A stretch of 48,888 nucleotides of DNA from the NCBI GenBank assembly GCA_945898195.1, contig CAMDHM010000021.1, positions 1-48,888 on the forward strand, read 5' to 3'. Shown in pieces: positions 42,512-48,888 of this stretch. Within the stretch, counting starts at the first letter, position 1. Every line of letters starts with the position of its first letter. A program made the translations under genes and the position numbers. The notes under the pieces were generated by a model. It worked only from the letters and a program-made list of their open reading frames with translations. It was not told the DNA's origin and ran no database searches. This DNA comes from Pseudobacteriovorax antillogorgiicola (GTDB taxonomy: Bacteria; Bdellovibrionota_B; Oligoflexia; Oligoflexales; RGVZ01).

Positions 42512-42525
42512 CAGCCCTCGGGCTG
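42512..42525 (-). promoter_or_regulatory. Hairpin abutting the rny ribosome-binding site
   Basis: CAGCC (42525-42521 on the minus strand) pairs with GGCTG (42516-42512) around a CGAG tetraloop. It ends 2 bases before GGAGG at 42505-42509, where it could influence translation initiation of rny or protect the 5' end. The role is inferred. Confidence 0.35.
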
Positions 42526-42584
42526 GATGCGTTTCTAGGAAGTCCCAAGCTATCTGTTCGACTGGGGTTTTTCAATTCCTTAAA

Positions 42585-42616
42585 ACAAAAAACCCGGGGG
42601 CTTTCGCCTCCGGGTT
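42585..42616 (-). terminator. Intrinsic terminator of pal
   Basis: On the minus strand AACCCGGAGGC, loop gaaa, then GCCCCCGGGTT, followed by TTTTGTTTT (about 42590-42582). It lies 45 bases after the pal stop codon and separates pal from rny. Confidence 0.88.
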
Positions 42617-42660
42617 TGCTGCTTCAAACACTTGTCCTGAGCCTAGTTCAACCCACCAAA

Positions 42661-43155
42661 CTACTGTTTGGTGACGTTAAACTCAGCGCGGCGGTTTTTC
42701 TGCCAGGATTCTTCCGTATGACCGTCGTTAGCCGGGCGCTCTTCACCGTAGCTAATGGTCGATAAGCGGGCAGCTTCCACGCCAAGATTGGTCAGGAAGG
42801 TTTTGACCGCTTGGGCACGACGTTCACCGAGGGCCAAATTGTACTCGATGGAGCCGCGCTCGTCACAGTGGCCTTCAACTTGAAGGACCGTGCCCGAGTG
42901 AGCCTTCATCTGCTCAGCCATTTTGGTCAATTGTGCTTGGGAGGAAGCACTGACCGTATAATCATCAAAGTTGAAATAAACTGGACCGACCGTTACGCCA
43001 CCAACCGTTTTCATTTCAGTTGGAGAAGCTGGTTCGCCAGAGCCGCCTGCCCCAACGGCCTCAGCTGTTTTCTTTTTATCATCCGTACAGCCAGCGGCCG
43101 AAAAACCAACAGCAACAACAACTGCTGCAACAGAAAAAGCCTTCTTAAAAAACAT
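42661..43155 (-). CDS. pal: Peptidoglycan-associated lipoprotein Pal (OmpA family)
   Basis: 164 aa. Lipoprotein signal MFFKKAFSVAAVVVAVGFSAAGC with the lipid-accepting Cys in SAAGC, a short linker, then the OmpA domain: VYFNFDDYTVS, VLQVEGHCDERGSIEYNLALGERRAQAV and SYGEERP with the closing NRRAEF. The peptidoglycan-binding Asp and Arg are present. It links the outer membrane to peptidoglycan as part of the Tol-Pal system, although no tol genes are in the window. It is monocistronic, with its own terminator and a good AAGGAGA ribosome-binding site. Confidence 0.95.
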   Translation of the reverse strand: MFFKKAFSVAAVVVAVGFSAAGCTDDKKKTAEAVGAGGSGEPASPTEMKTVGGVTVGPVYFNFDDYTVSASSQAQLTKMAEQMKAHSGTVLQVEGHCDERGSIEYNLALGERRAQAVKTFLTNLGVEAARLSTISYGEERPANDGHTEESWQKNRRAEFNVTKQ

Positions 43156-43233
43156 GCGAGGTCTCCTTCGATTAATCGCTATCAGTAGCGTGCCGAGTCC
43201 GGATTAAAATTGCAAGCTATTAACATCACTGAT

Positions 43234-44685
43234 TTATGCCGGGCTCAATTTAAGCTTTTCAGCCAGCCGGTGTTGGATCCCATTGAAGCTTCCGCTGGAC
43301 ATGAAAATCACGGCATCTCCGGGCCGAAGGGCCTCGCTCAATTCAGCCAGCAAATCCTCGTGAGTGCTGTACGCCTTGGCTTTCGTGCCAATGGCGTCGG
43401 CCATGGCGCCGGTATTCATTCGTTCCCCTTCTGGAATTTTTTTGTCTTCTGGGCATGGTCCGATAAAAATCCGGTCCGCCATGCCTAGTTTTTGGGCAAA
43501 CGCATTTTGAAATACATTGCGCCGGCTGGTGGCATTTCGGGGATCGAAGGCAACAAAGAGGCGGCGTTTTGGGAAGGCCGTTCGAAATCCGTCAATGACC
43601 AAGCCGACGGCGGTGGGATGATGGGCAAAGTCCTCGTAGACGTCGACCCCTCCGCTGCCCGCGAGATGGTCGAGGCGGCGCCTGACGTTTTTGAAGGAAG
43701 CCAACGCGGCTTGAATCCGCCTACCGTCCACCGTGTTTTTAAGCAGCCCTCGCTCGGCGAGGGATTCCACGCAGGCGATGACCTGGGCGATGTTGGCGAT
43801 GTTGTGTTTGCCCGATAAATGGGTCTCGATCGCGATGTCCCCAAGGGTTCTGGTCGTGACGATTGCACGCCAGGTTTGTTCGTCCGGCCGATCTGCAGAG
43901 GCGGTGACTCGACTGACCGATACATCGGATCTTTTGGTCATGCCCATCGTCGCCACACGGACGACCTTTGCCCGTGGCGATATTTGACCTAAGAGGCGCG
44001 CGATCCCCGGGTCGTCGACATTGGCAAAAATCACGCCATCGGCAGGAACAAGAGCGCAAAGCTTAATGAACTGGGCTTCAATGGCCTCGACGTTTGGATA
44101 GATATCGGCGTGGTCAAACTCAAGATTGTTTAAGATTAAGTGGTGCGGGTGATAATGCAGAAATTTCGGCCCTTTGTCGAAGAAGGCCGTGTCATATTCG
44201 TCGCCTTCAATGACAAACGTTTTGCCTGTTCCAAGGTGAAAACTTCGCGGGAAATTCAGCGGGATGCCACCAACGACAAAGCTTGGATCTTCACCAAGTT
44301 CGGTCAACATGTGCGCCAGAATGGACGTGGTCGTGGTTTTGCCGTGGGTTCCGGTGACCACCACACCGATTCGGGACTTAATAAAGGTGTCACCACAGAT
44401 CGCTGGAAAACTTGTGTAAGGAATGCCGGAGGCCAACACGTATTCGAGTTCAGGATTCCCGCGGCTCAAGGCATTTGCAATGACGGCCAGATCCGGCTTA
44501 GCCCTCTTTAGGTTTTCTTCGTTGTAGGGAGTAAAAATTGGAATATTCAGCTCGTCAAGCATGGTGGACATCGGAGGATAAATTCCGACGTCGCTGCCAC
44601 AAATTTCGTATCCGGCCTCTTGAAGCAAACCCGCCACCGAGGCCATGCCAGTGCCCCCAATTCCAACGAAATAAATCTTTTTCAC
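43234..44685 (-). CDS. mpl: UDP-N-acetylmuramate:L-alanyl-gamma-D-glutamyl-meso-diaminopimelate ligase
   Basis: 483 aa from the GTG at 44685, with AGGAG 7 bases upstream. Mur-ligase features: YFVGIGGTGMASVAGLL, the ATP loop VVTGTHGKTTTTS, FVIEGDEYDTAFFDKGPKF (typical of Mpl rather than MurC), LNNLEFDHADIYP, HNIANIAQVIA and YEDFAHHPTAV. Mpl re-attaches the recycled tripeptide to UDP-MurNAc in the cytosol. Its GTG overlaps the stop of ldcA by 4 bases, so a peptidoglycan-recycling pair ldcA-mpl is encoded; LdcA makes the tripeptide that Mpl uses. Confidence 0.95.
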   Translation of the reverse strand: MKKIYFVGIGGTGMASVAGLLQEAGYEICGSDVGIYPPMSTMLDELNIPIFTPYNEENLKRAKPDLAVIANALSRGNPELEYVLASGIPYTSFPAICGDTFIKSRIGVVVTGTHGKTTTTSILAHMLTELGEDPSFVVGGIPLNFPRSFHLGTGKTFVIEGDEYDTAFFDKGPKFLHYHPHHLILNNLEFDHADIYPNVEAIEAQFIKLCALVPADGVIFANVDDPGIARLLGQISPRAKVVRVATMGMTKRSDVSVSRVTASADRPDEQTWRAIVTTRTLGDIAIETHLSGKHNIANIAQVIACVESLAERGLLKNTVDGRRIQAALASFKNVRRRLDHLAGSGGVDVYEDFAHHPTAVGLVIDGFRTAFPKRRLFVAFDPRNATSRRNVFQNAFAQKLGMADRIFIGPCPEDKKIPEGERMNTGAMADAIGTKAKAYSTHEDLLAELSEALRPGDAVIFMSSGSFNGIQHRLAEKLKLSPA

Positions 44686-45674
44686 GACTCGGCTCCTTTT
44701 GACGTTTGCCCAAAATTCCACTCAAGTTTTACGGCACCTTTTCTGGAATGCGAAATGTGCGCCCTTGCGCCAATGCCAAGAGGCCAGTTCGGAGCTACAT
44801 GACCAAAATCCCGACTGCGGTAACTTGGCGTCGTTCCCACGCGTTTAGCCAATTCAGAATAAACGAAATCGGCACAGTCTGGGATGTTTTGCCCAAGTTG
44901 GGTCAGGGTTCCCCAGACGATAGCTCGGACGCCGTCGAGGAGTCCCGCCTGCTGCCATTGGTTAAGGAACCTGGCGAGGCGGGCAGGATGTTCACCGATG
45001 TCTTCAAAAAACAAGATGGCCCCATGGAAACTTGACGGCAAATACGGTGTTCCGATCAAATTGGTTAGTACGGAAAAGCATCCACCAAAGAGCCATCCGT
45101 CAACTTCAACGGGTCCCGGACTCGCGCCGTTGCTTGTGTATTCTAAATTGATCGAACTGCCCCGAATGGTCCCACGAATCAGGTCCAACAATCGTGTGAT
45201 GTCGGGGGCATTGGAAGGGTTGTCGATCGCACCCTCGGGCCAAAGGGAAGTTGCCGGCATTGGGCCGTGAATGCCGCTCCAGCTGAGCTGCTGCCAAAGC
45301 GCGCTGTGCAGGGCGGAACTATCTGAAAATCCAACTAAAATTTTTGGATGAGCGGCATTTTTAATCAAGAGATCCCAGGGCATCAGCGGTAAAAGATCTG
45401 ACGCCCCGTAGCCACCCCGGGCACATAGAACAACAGTTGATTCATTTTCGAGCAGGGCTGTGGTAAGCAACTTGGCTCTAAGTTCAGCCGGAGCCGCAAC
45501 GTAAGCCCACTCGGGATCGGGGGGAAGATCGTTAAAGATCACCCGTATCCCTTGGCGTTCAAACTCTTTGAGCTTTGCCGGAAGTAAATCCTGCTGCTCG
45601 CGGCTGGATGTTCGGATGATCCGAATTGCGGTTGTTGGGCTTGTCGTGATGGTCGCGATGTGTTTTTTTGTCAT
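44682..45674 (-). CDS. ldcA: LD-carboxypeptidase (peptidase S66)
   Basis: 330 aa from the ATG at 45674. S66 features: VVLCARGGYGASDLLPLM, the nucleophile segment ILVGFSDSSALHSALW, HGPM, then the Glu of ILFFEDIGEHPARLAR and His of the RDFGHVAPNWPLGIG segment, completing the Ser-Glu-His triad. It removes the terminal D-Ala from recycled murein tetrapeptides. No export signal is seen, so it is cytoplasmic, in line with coupling to mpl. No ribosome-binding site precedes the ATG, but a TATAAT lies 10 bases upstream, so the mRNA may be nearly leaderless. Confidence 0.9.
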   Translation of the reverse strand: MTKKHIATITTSPTTAIRIIRTSSREQQDLLPAKLKEFERQGIRVIFNDLPPDPEWAYVAAPAELRAKLLTTALLENESTVVLCARGGYGASDLLPLMPWDLLIKNAAHPKILVGFSDSSALHSALWQQLSWSGIHGPMPATSLWPEGAIDNPSNAPDITRLLDLIRGTIRGSSINLEYTSNGASPGPVEVDGWLFGGCFSVLTNLIGTPYLPSSFHGAILFFEDIGEHPARLARFLNQWQQAGLLDGVRAIVWGTLTQLGQNIPDCADFVYSELAKRVGTTPSYRSRDFGHVAPNWPLGIGARAHISHSRKGAVKLEWNFGQTSKGAES

Positions 45675-45683
45675 GGTGACAAG

Positions 45684-45689
45684 ATTATA
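45684..45689 (-). promoter_or_regulatory. Candidate -10 box of ldcA
   Basis: TATAAT on the minus strand, ending 10 bases before the ldcA ATG, within the 43-bp gap to the divergent GT9 gene. Transcription would start within a few bases of the start codon. No clear -35 box was found at normal spacing. Confidence 0.4.
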
Positions 45690-45717
45690 ACCCCTGACGA
45701 ATGGAATCGGTATCGCA

Positions 45718-46890
45718 ATGGCATATCGCTTCGATTGCAAATACTTCACAGGCTACAAGCCATGCGGCTGGAAACGGCCCTGTGACGGCTGTTCACACTA
45801 CGAGCCCGTCACAAAACGGATTGCAGTTGTGAGCCTTGAGGCCCTTGGTGCGGTCCTTCGGTCGACCTGCCTTCTGCCGGCCATCAAACGGGAATGGCCC
45901 GGATGCCACATTACGTGGATCACCTACCCCAACGCCAAGGCCCTTCTCGATAACAATCAGATGATTGATCGCTTGCTCGTGGTTGATGTAACGACCCAAG
46001 CCGTATTGGAGCATTTGAAGTTTGACGTGCTGCTCGCCGTCGATAAATCGATCGAGGCCGGAGCATTGGCCGAACGCATCCAAGCCACTGAAAAACGCGG
46101 TTTTGGTTTAGATGCCAATGGCGTGATCCGGCCCCTGAATCCAGAGGCTAACTACCAGTATGACGTCGGTCTGAGCGATGAGCTCAAGTTTTTTATCAAT
46201 CAAAAGGCCGAGACCCAGCAAATCACCGAATCAATGGCCCTAAAGTGGCAGCGTGATCCTTACCTTCTTGACTTGCGCGACCACGAGATGGCGGAGGTGT
46301 CCGCGCGCCGTACGGAGTTGTTGCAGCGCAAAGGGTTCGATGGAAGTGCGGCTGGCACACCGTGGCGCGCAATCATTGGCTACAACACCGGATGTTCTCT
46401 CCTGTATCCTTATAAGAAGTTCACGGTGGAGCGTTCAATCGAAGTCATCCGGATGTGGCGGAAAGCCTTTCCCGACTGTGCGGTTGCGTTGCTTGGTGGG
46501 CGTGAGGACACCGACCGCCAAGGTGCAATGAAAGAAGCCTTTGCCACCGACGAGGGCGTGATCAATACGCCAACCTCCGGTGGACTTCGTTCGGGTATGT
46601 TGTGGATGGGTGCCACCGATTTAGTTTTGTCGGGTTGTTCTCTTGGCATGCACATTGCGATTGCCTTGAAGAAGCCGGTCATAGCCTGGTTTGGGGTCAG
46701 TTGTTCTCAGGAGGTCGACCTCTACGATCGCGGCGCCAAAATACAAGCCTCAGTTGGCTGTTCGCCGTGTTGGAAAAAGGCCTGTACCAACGAACCCAAG
46801 TGTTTCAATGAAGTTTCGGTCGAGTCGATACGATTAGCGACGGCCGATATCCTGACAACATCTCAAGTATTTGGCGAGAACAAGCGATGA
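45718..46890 (+). CDS. Glycosyltransferase family 9 (heptosyltransferase-like) with cysteine motifs
   Basis: 390 aa. GT-B features of GT9: AVVSLEALGAVLRSTCLLPAI near the N-terminus, ITWITYP, IIGYNTG, the acceptor/donor loop ALLGGREDTDRQGAM, and LVLSGCSLGMHIAIALKKPVIAWFG. GT9 members add heptose or related sugars in LPS assembly at the inner membrane. Unusual is an N-terminal extension with four cysteines (C7, C16, C22, C25), which could bind a metal; a second cluster, GCSPCWKKACTNEPKC, lies near the C-terminus as in many GT9 proteins. The start has only a weak ribosome-binding site. Its stop overlaps the GH13 gene start by 4 bases. Confidence 0.83.
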   Translation: MAYRFDCKYFTGYKPCGWKRPCDGCSHYEPVTKRIAVVSLEALGAVLRSTCLLPAIKREWPGCHITWITYPNAKALLDNNQMIDRLLVVDVTTQAVLEHLKFDVLLAVDKSIEAGALAERIQATEKRGFGLDANGVIRPLNPEANYQYDVGLSDELKFFINQKAETQQITESMALKWQRDPYLLDLRDHEMAEVSARRTELLQRKGFDGSAAGTPWRAIIGYNTGCSLLYPYKKFTVERSIEVIRMWRKAFPDCAVALLGGREDTDRQGAMKEAFATDEGVINTPTSGGLRSGMLWMGATDLVLSGCSLGMHIAIALKKPVIAWFGVSCSQEVDLYDRGAKIQASVGCSPCWKKACTNEPKCFNEVSVESIRLATADILTTSQVFGENKR

Positions 46891-48626
46891 CCTTGATACC
46901 CAAGACCCTGAAGTGTTTGGTTGGTTTATTGGTGTGTGGTCTGACCGCAACTTTTGCTCAAGCAAAGCCGCTGTCGGATCATGGGCCCCGTCACAGCGTC
47001 GGTCACAGCGTCGGTCGCGGTCCAGATGCCGAAAGTGCTTCGCGTAACGATTGGTTTCGCCATCACGACCCGGCATCGACGACACCCTCAAAAGCGATTG
47101 GTAATGAAGTCATTTATCAGGTTTTTCTTGACCGTTTTGCGAACGGTACCAAATCTAACGATTGCCTTCACGAGGGCCGTTTTTGCGATCCGAATCATCA
47201 GAATTTTATGAAATATTTTGGCGGCGATTTGCGTGGTGTTATCGATCACCTGCCCTACATCAAAGGACTTGGCGCGACGCGCCTTTGGTTATCTCCGGTT
47301 TTTGAAAATCAGCACGTCGTCGTACCCTTTACTCGCAATGGTAAACGCGTCGAAGTGACTTCCTACCACGGCTACTGGATGTCAGACGCTTTCCGCCTGA
47401 ACCCATTTTTTACTGATAAGGGCTCACAGGATTTTGCTATTATGGAAGAATTGGGCCGCAAGTCCGGACCTGAACTTGGCCTTTATTTGGATACGGTAAA
47501 TAACCACACCAATCCGGCAAATGCTTCCCGGGAGAGTTTGGAATACCTAAACCGAATCGACCCAATCCCTGGTCTACCGGCGGCGGCGCGTCGAGGCAGC
47601 ATTTTCCGCAACGCTGAGTTCATGGCGAGCCTTGATTCGGGCGACGGATGGTTTCATCCCTTTGGCCCAATCCAAGATTTCACCGATACGTTTGAACTTG
47701 AGAACCATCAGCTCGCGTCTCTCGCTGATCTTGATCAATCCGTTCCAGCCGTCAAAAAATACCTCTACGATTCCCACGATTTTTGGATGGAGAAGGTGCC
47801 AAATCTGGTTGGCTTTCGGTTTGATGCCGTGCGCCACGTCCCGACCCCATTTTGGCAAGACTTAGAGGGCTATCTGGAGAAACGTTATGGTCGGATGGAA
47901 AACATCGGTGAGTTCTACGGTGAGTGGACCGGTATGCCGACCTTCCGAGATTTTTACCGCCGAAACAAGATGACCCTCTTTGATTTCGAACTCCGCTACG
48001 CAGCGAAAAAAGCTTTTATGGAGGACGCCAGTTTTGATCTTTTGCCGCGCCTTTGGGCCGCTGATCCTGAACTTGGCGATGCGCGCGGTTTGGTCACCTT
48101 CATTGATAATCACGACATGCCGCGCCTTCGTGGTGTGGGCTTAGAAGCCCGTCGCATGCGTCAGACGATCGGTTTGATGTTTGCAATGCGTGGCGTGCCT
48201 TGTATTTACTACGGCCTTGAACAAGATCTTTATATTCCTGGCGACGACGGCGACCCTTACAATCGTCCAATGATGCGGTCGTTTGATCAGGGGCATGACT
48301 TCTATCGTTTGATCCAGCGCCTTGCCGGACTTCGCAAAGCCAATCCGGCGCTACGTTACGGGGCGACCCACCTGGTTCACCTGTCCAAGCACATCGTGGC
48401 CTTCGAACGAGTGGACGGCGAGCATAAGGTCTTCTTCGCGACGTCAAAAAATCCAAGGGTAGGACCAGACCGCTTTGAAATTAAGGACTTGACGATGCCC
48501 GATGGGCGTTACGAAGATGTTTTAACTGGGCGTGAATACAGGGTTCAAGGGGGTGTTATGCCAGTCGAACTCACCGATGGTGCAATGATTGTCCTATCGA
48601 CAACCCTTAAAAAGCGCAGTACATAA
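46887..48626 (+). CDS. Secreted alpha-amylase-family glycoside hydrolase (GH13)
   Basis: 579 aa. Signal peptide MTLIPKTLKCLVGLLVCGLT ending near TFAQA. A His/Ser/Gly-rich stretch follows, then the GH13 barrel: VIYQVFLDRFANG, YFGGDLRGVIDHLPYIKGLGAT, conserved region I-like LYLDTVNNHT, region II GFRFDAVRH with the nucleophile Asp, region III NIGEFYGE with the acid/base Glu, and region IV FIDNHDMPR. The layout resembles cyclomaltodextrin-glucanotransferase or neopullulanase-like secreted amylases, with a short C-terminal beta domain. It acts on alpha-1,4-glucans outside the cytoplasm. Coupled to the GT9 gene by a 4-base overlap. Confidence 0.9.
   Translation: MTLIPKTLKCLVGLLVCGLTATFAQAKPLSDHGPRHSVGHSVGRGPDAESASRNDWFRHHDPASTTPSKAIGNEVIYQVFLDRFANGTKSNDCLHEGRFCDPNHQNFMKYFGGDLRGVIDHLPYIKGLGATRLWLSPVFENQHVVVPFTRNGKRVEVTSYHGYWMSDAFRLNPFFTDKGSQDFAIMEELGRKSGPELGLYLDTVNNHTNPANASRESLEYLNRIDPIPGLPAAARRGSIFRNAEFMASLDSGDGWFHPFGPIQDFTDTFELENHQLASLADLDQSVPAVKKYLYDSHDFWMEKVPNLVGFRFDAVRHVPTPFWQDLEGYLEKRYGRMENIGEFYGEWTGMPTFRDFYRRNKMTLFDFELRYAAKKAFMEDASFDLLPRLWAADPELGDARGLVTFIDNHDMPRLRGVGLEARRMRQTIGLMFAMRGVPCIYYGLEQDLYIPGDDGDPYNRPMMRSFDQGHDFYRLIQRLAGLRKANPALRYGATHLVHLSKHIVAFERVDGEHKVFFATSKNPRVGPDRFEIKDLTMPDGRYEDVLTGREYRVQGGVMPVELTDGAMIVLSTTLKKRST
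46991..47014 (+). repeat. 12-bp tandem duplication in the GH13 gene
   Basis: tcacagcgtcgg occurs at 46991-47002 and again at 47003-47014, in frame, encoding HSVGHSVG in the low-complexity linker after the signal peptide. Confidence 0.9.
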
Positions 48627-48669
48627 TCGGCTCTCTTTCAGGTAATCCGTTTGGGGTTCCTATCCAAAT

Positions 48670-48745
48670 CGGGGTGTAGCGCAGTTGGTAGCGCGCGTCG
48701 TTCGGGACGACGAGGTCGCAGGTTCGAATCCTGTCACCCCGACCA
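48670..48745 (+). tRNA. tRNA-Pro (anticodon CGG)
   Basis: 76 nt with an encoded CCA end. The acceptor CGGGGTG pairs with CACCCCG; C1-G72 is the expected first pair for bacterial tRNA-Pro. D arm with AGCGCAGTTGGTAGCGC, anticodon stem CGTCG/CGACG with the 7-base loop TTCGGGA (anticodon CGG, reads CCG), and T arm CAGGTTCGAATCCTG. It lies 43 bases after the GH13 stop. The remaining 143 bases to the window end hold no gene I can support. Confidence 0.97.
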
Positions 48746-48888
48746 TTCTTCAGAATCACCTTCCACCGCCTTCAAGGCGACAACATCAGCAACTGGTTTT
48801 AAATAAGAATAACCCACACTTACTCGCTCGCCTGAAGGCTCGCTTGCGGGCATCAGAATTGGGTTCGAACAGACTTTTTTGAGGTGTG

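Noticed and set aside
48855..48880. Possible attachment site after tRNA-Pro (ggttcgaa near the window end)
   Set aside because: Only 8 bases match the T arm, in a common motif, and no integrase is visible in the window.

Overview
The window looks like a chromosomal segment of a diderm (Gram-negative) bacterium. It encodes Pal, Mpl, an LD-carboxypeptidase, phosphatidylserine decarboxylase, a heptosyltransferase-type GT9 protein and several predicted outer-membrane barrels. RNase Y next to a YmdB phosphodiesterase, TrmFO, a truncated AlaRS and many secreted proteins of unknown type would fit Bdellovibrionota or a deltaproteobacterial-type lineage. That placement is inference; no rRNA marker is present.

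Layout. 1-2.9 kb is a small accessory region: the end of an IS3-type transposase, an AbiEi/AbiEii toxin-antitoxin pair with repeated operator-like sites, a second IS3-type remnant, and a DUF1566-like lipoprotein gene with a fresh 24-bp tandem duplication and duplicated flanking sequence. 3.0-6.4 kb holds alaS (without the C-terminal domain), an FKBP lipoprotein and a plant-type asparaginase. 6.4-24.8 kb is the most interesting part, an exopolysaccharide locus. 24.8-32.9 kb holds core metabolism: glutathione synthetase-like, pgk, tpiA, trmFO, psd, a degenerate pyruvate kinase, a CYTH protein and YqeY. 33-45.7 kb holds a large secreted protein, dapB-dapA, a degenerate fumarate-lyase-like protein, an outer-membrane barrel, ymdB-rny, pal, mpl and ldcA. 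45.7-48.9 kb holds a GT9 glycosyltransferase, a secreted GH13 amylase-type enzyme and tRNA-Pro(CGG).

The exopolysaccharide locus combines two PelF-like glycosyltransferases, a PelG-like membrane protein, a GH114 hydrolase, a second TIM-barrel hydrolase-like protein, a deacetylase resembling fungal Agd3 (CBM87-CE18), a stand-alone CBM87-like protein, a WbpM/CapD-type 4,6-dehydratase, an SDR epimerase/reductase, a secreted leucine-rich-repeat protein, a small barrel and a coiled-coil protein. It reads as a bacterial relative of both the Pel locus and the Aspergillus galactosaminogalactan cluster, but with no PelB, PelC, PelD or PelE that I can recognise. The genes alternate strands in a head-to-head/tail-to-tail chain with three deep convergent overlaps (145, 71 and 76 bp).

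Proposed flow: a UDP-amino sugar is made by the dehydratase and SDR enzymes, polymerised by PelF-like enzymes, moved by the PelG-like protein, deacetylated by the CE18-like enzyme and trimmed by the GH114 enzyme at the cell surface. Names come from motifs read by eye; no database search was run.
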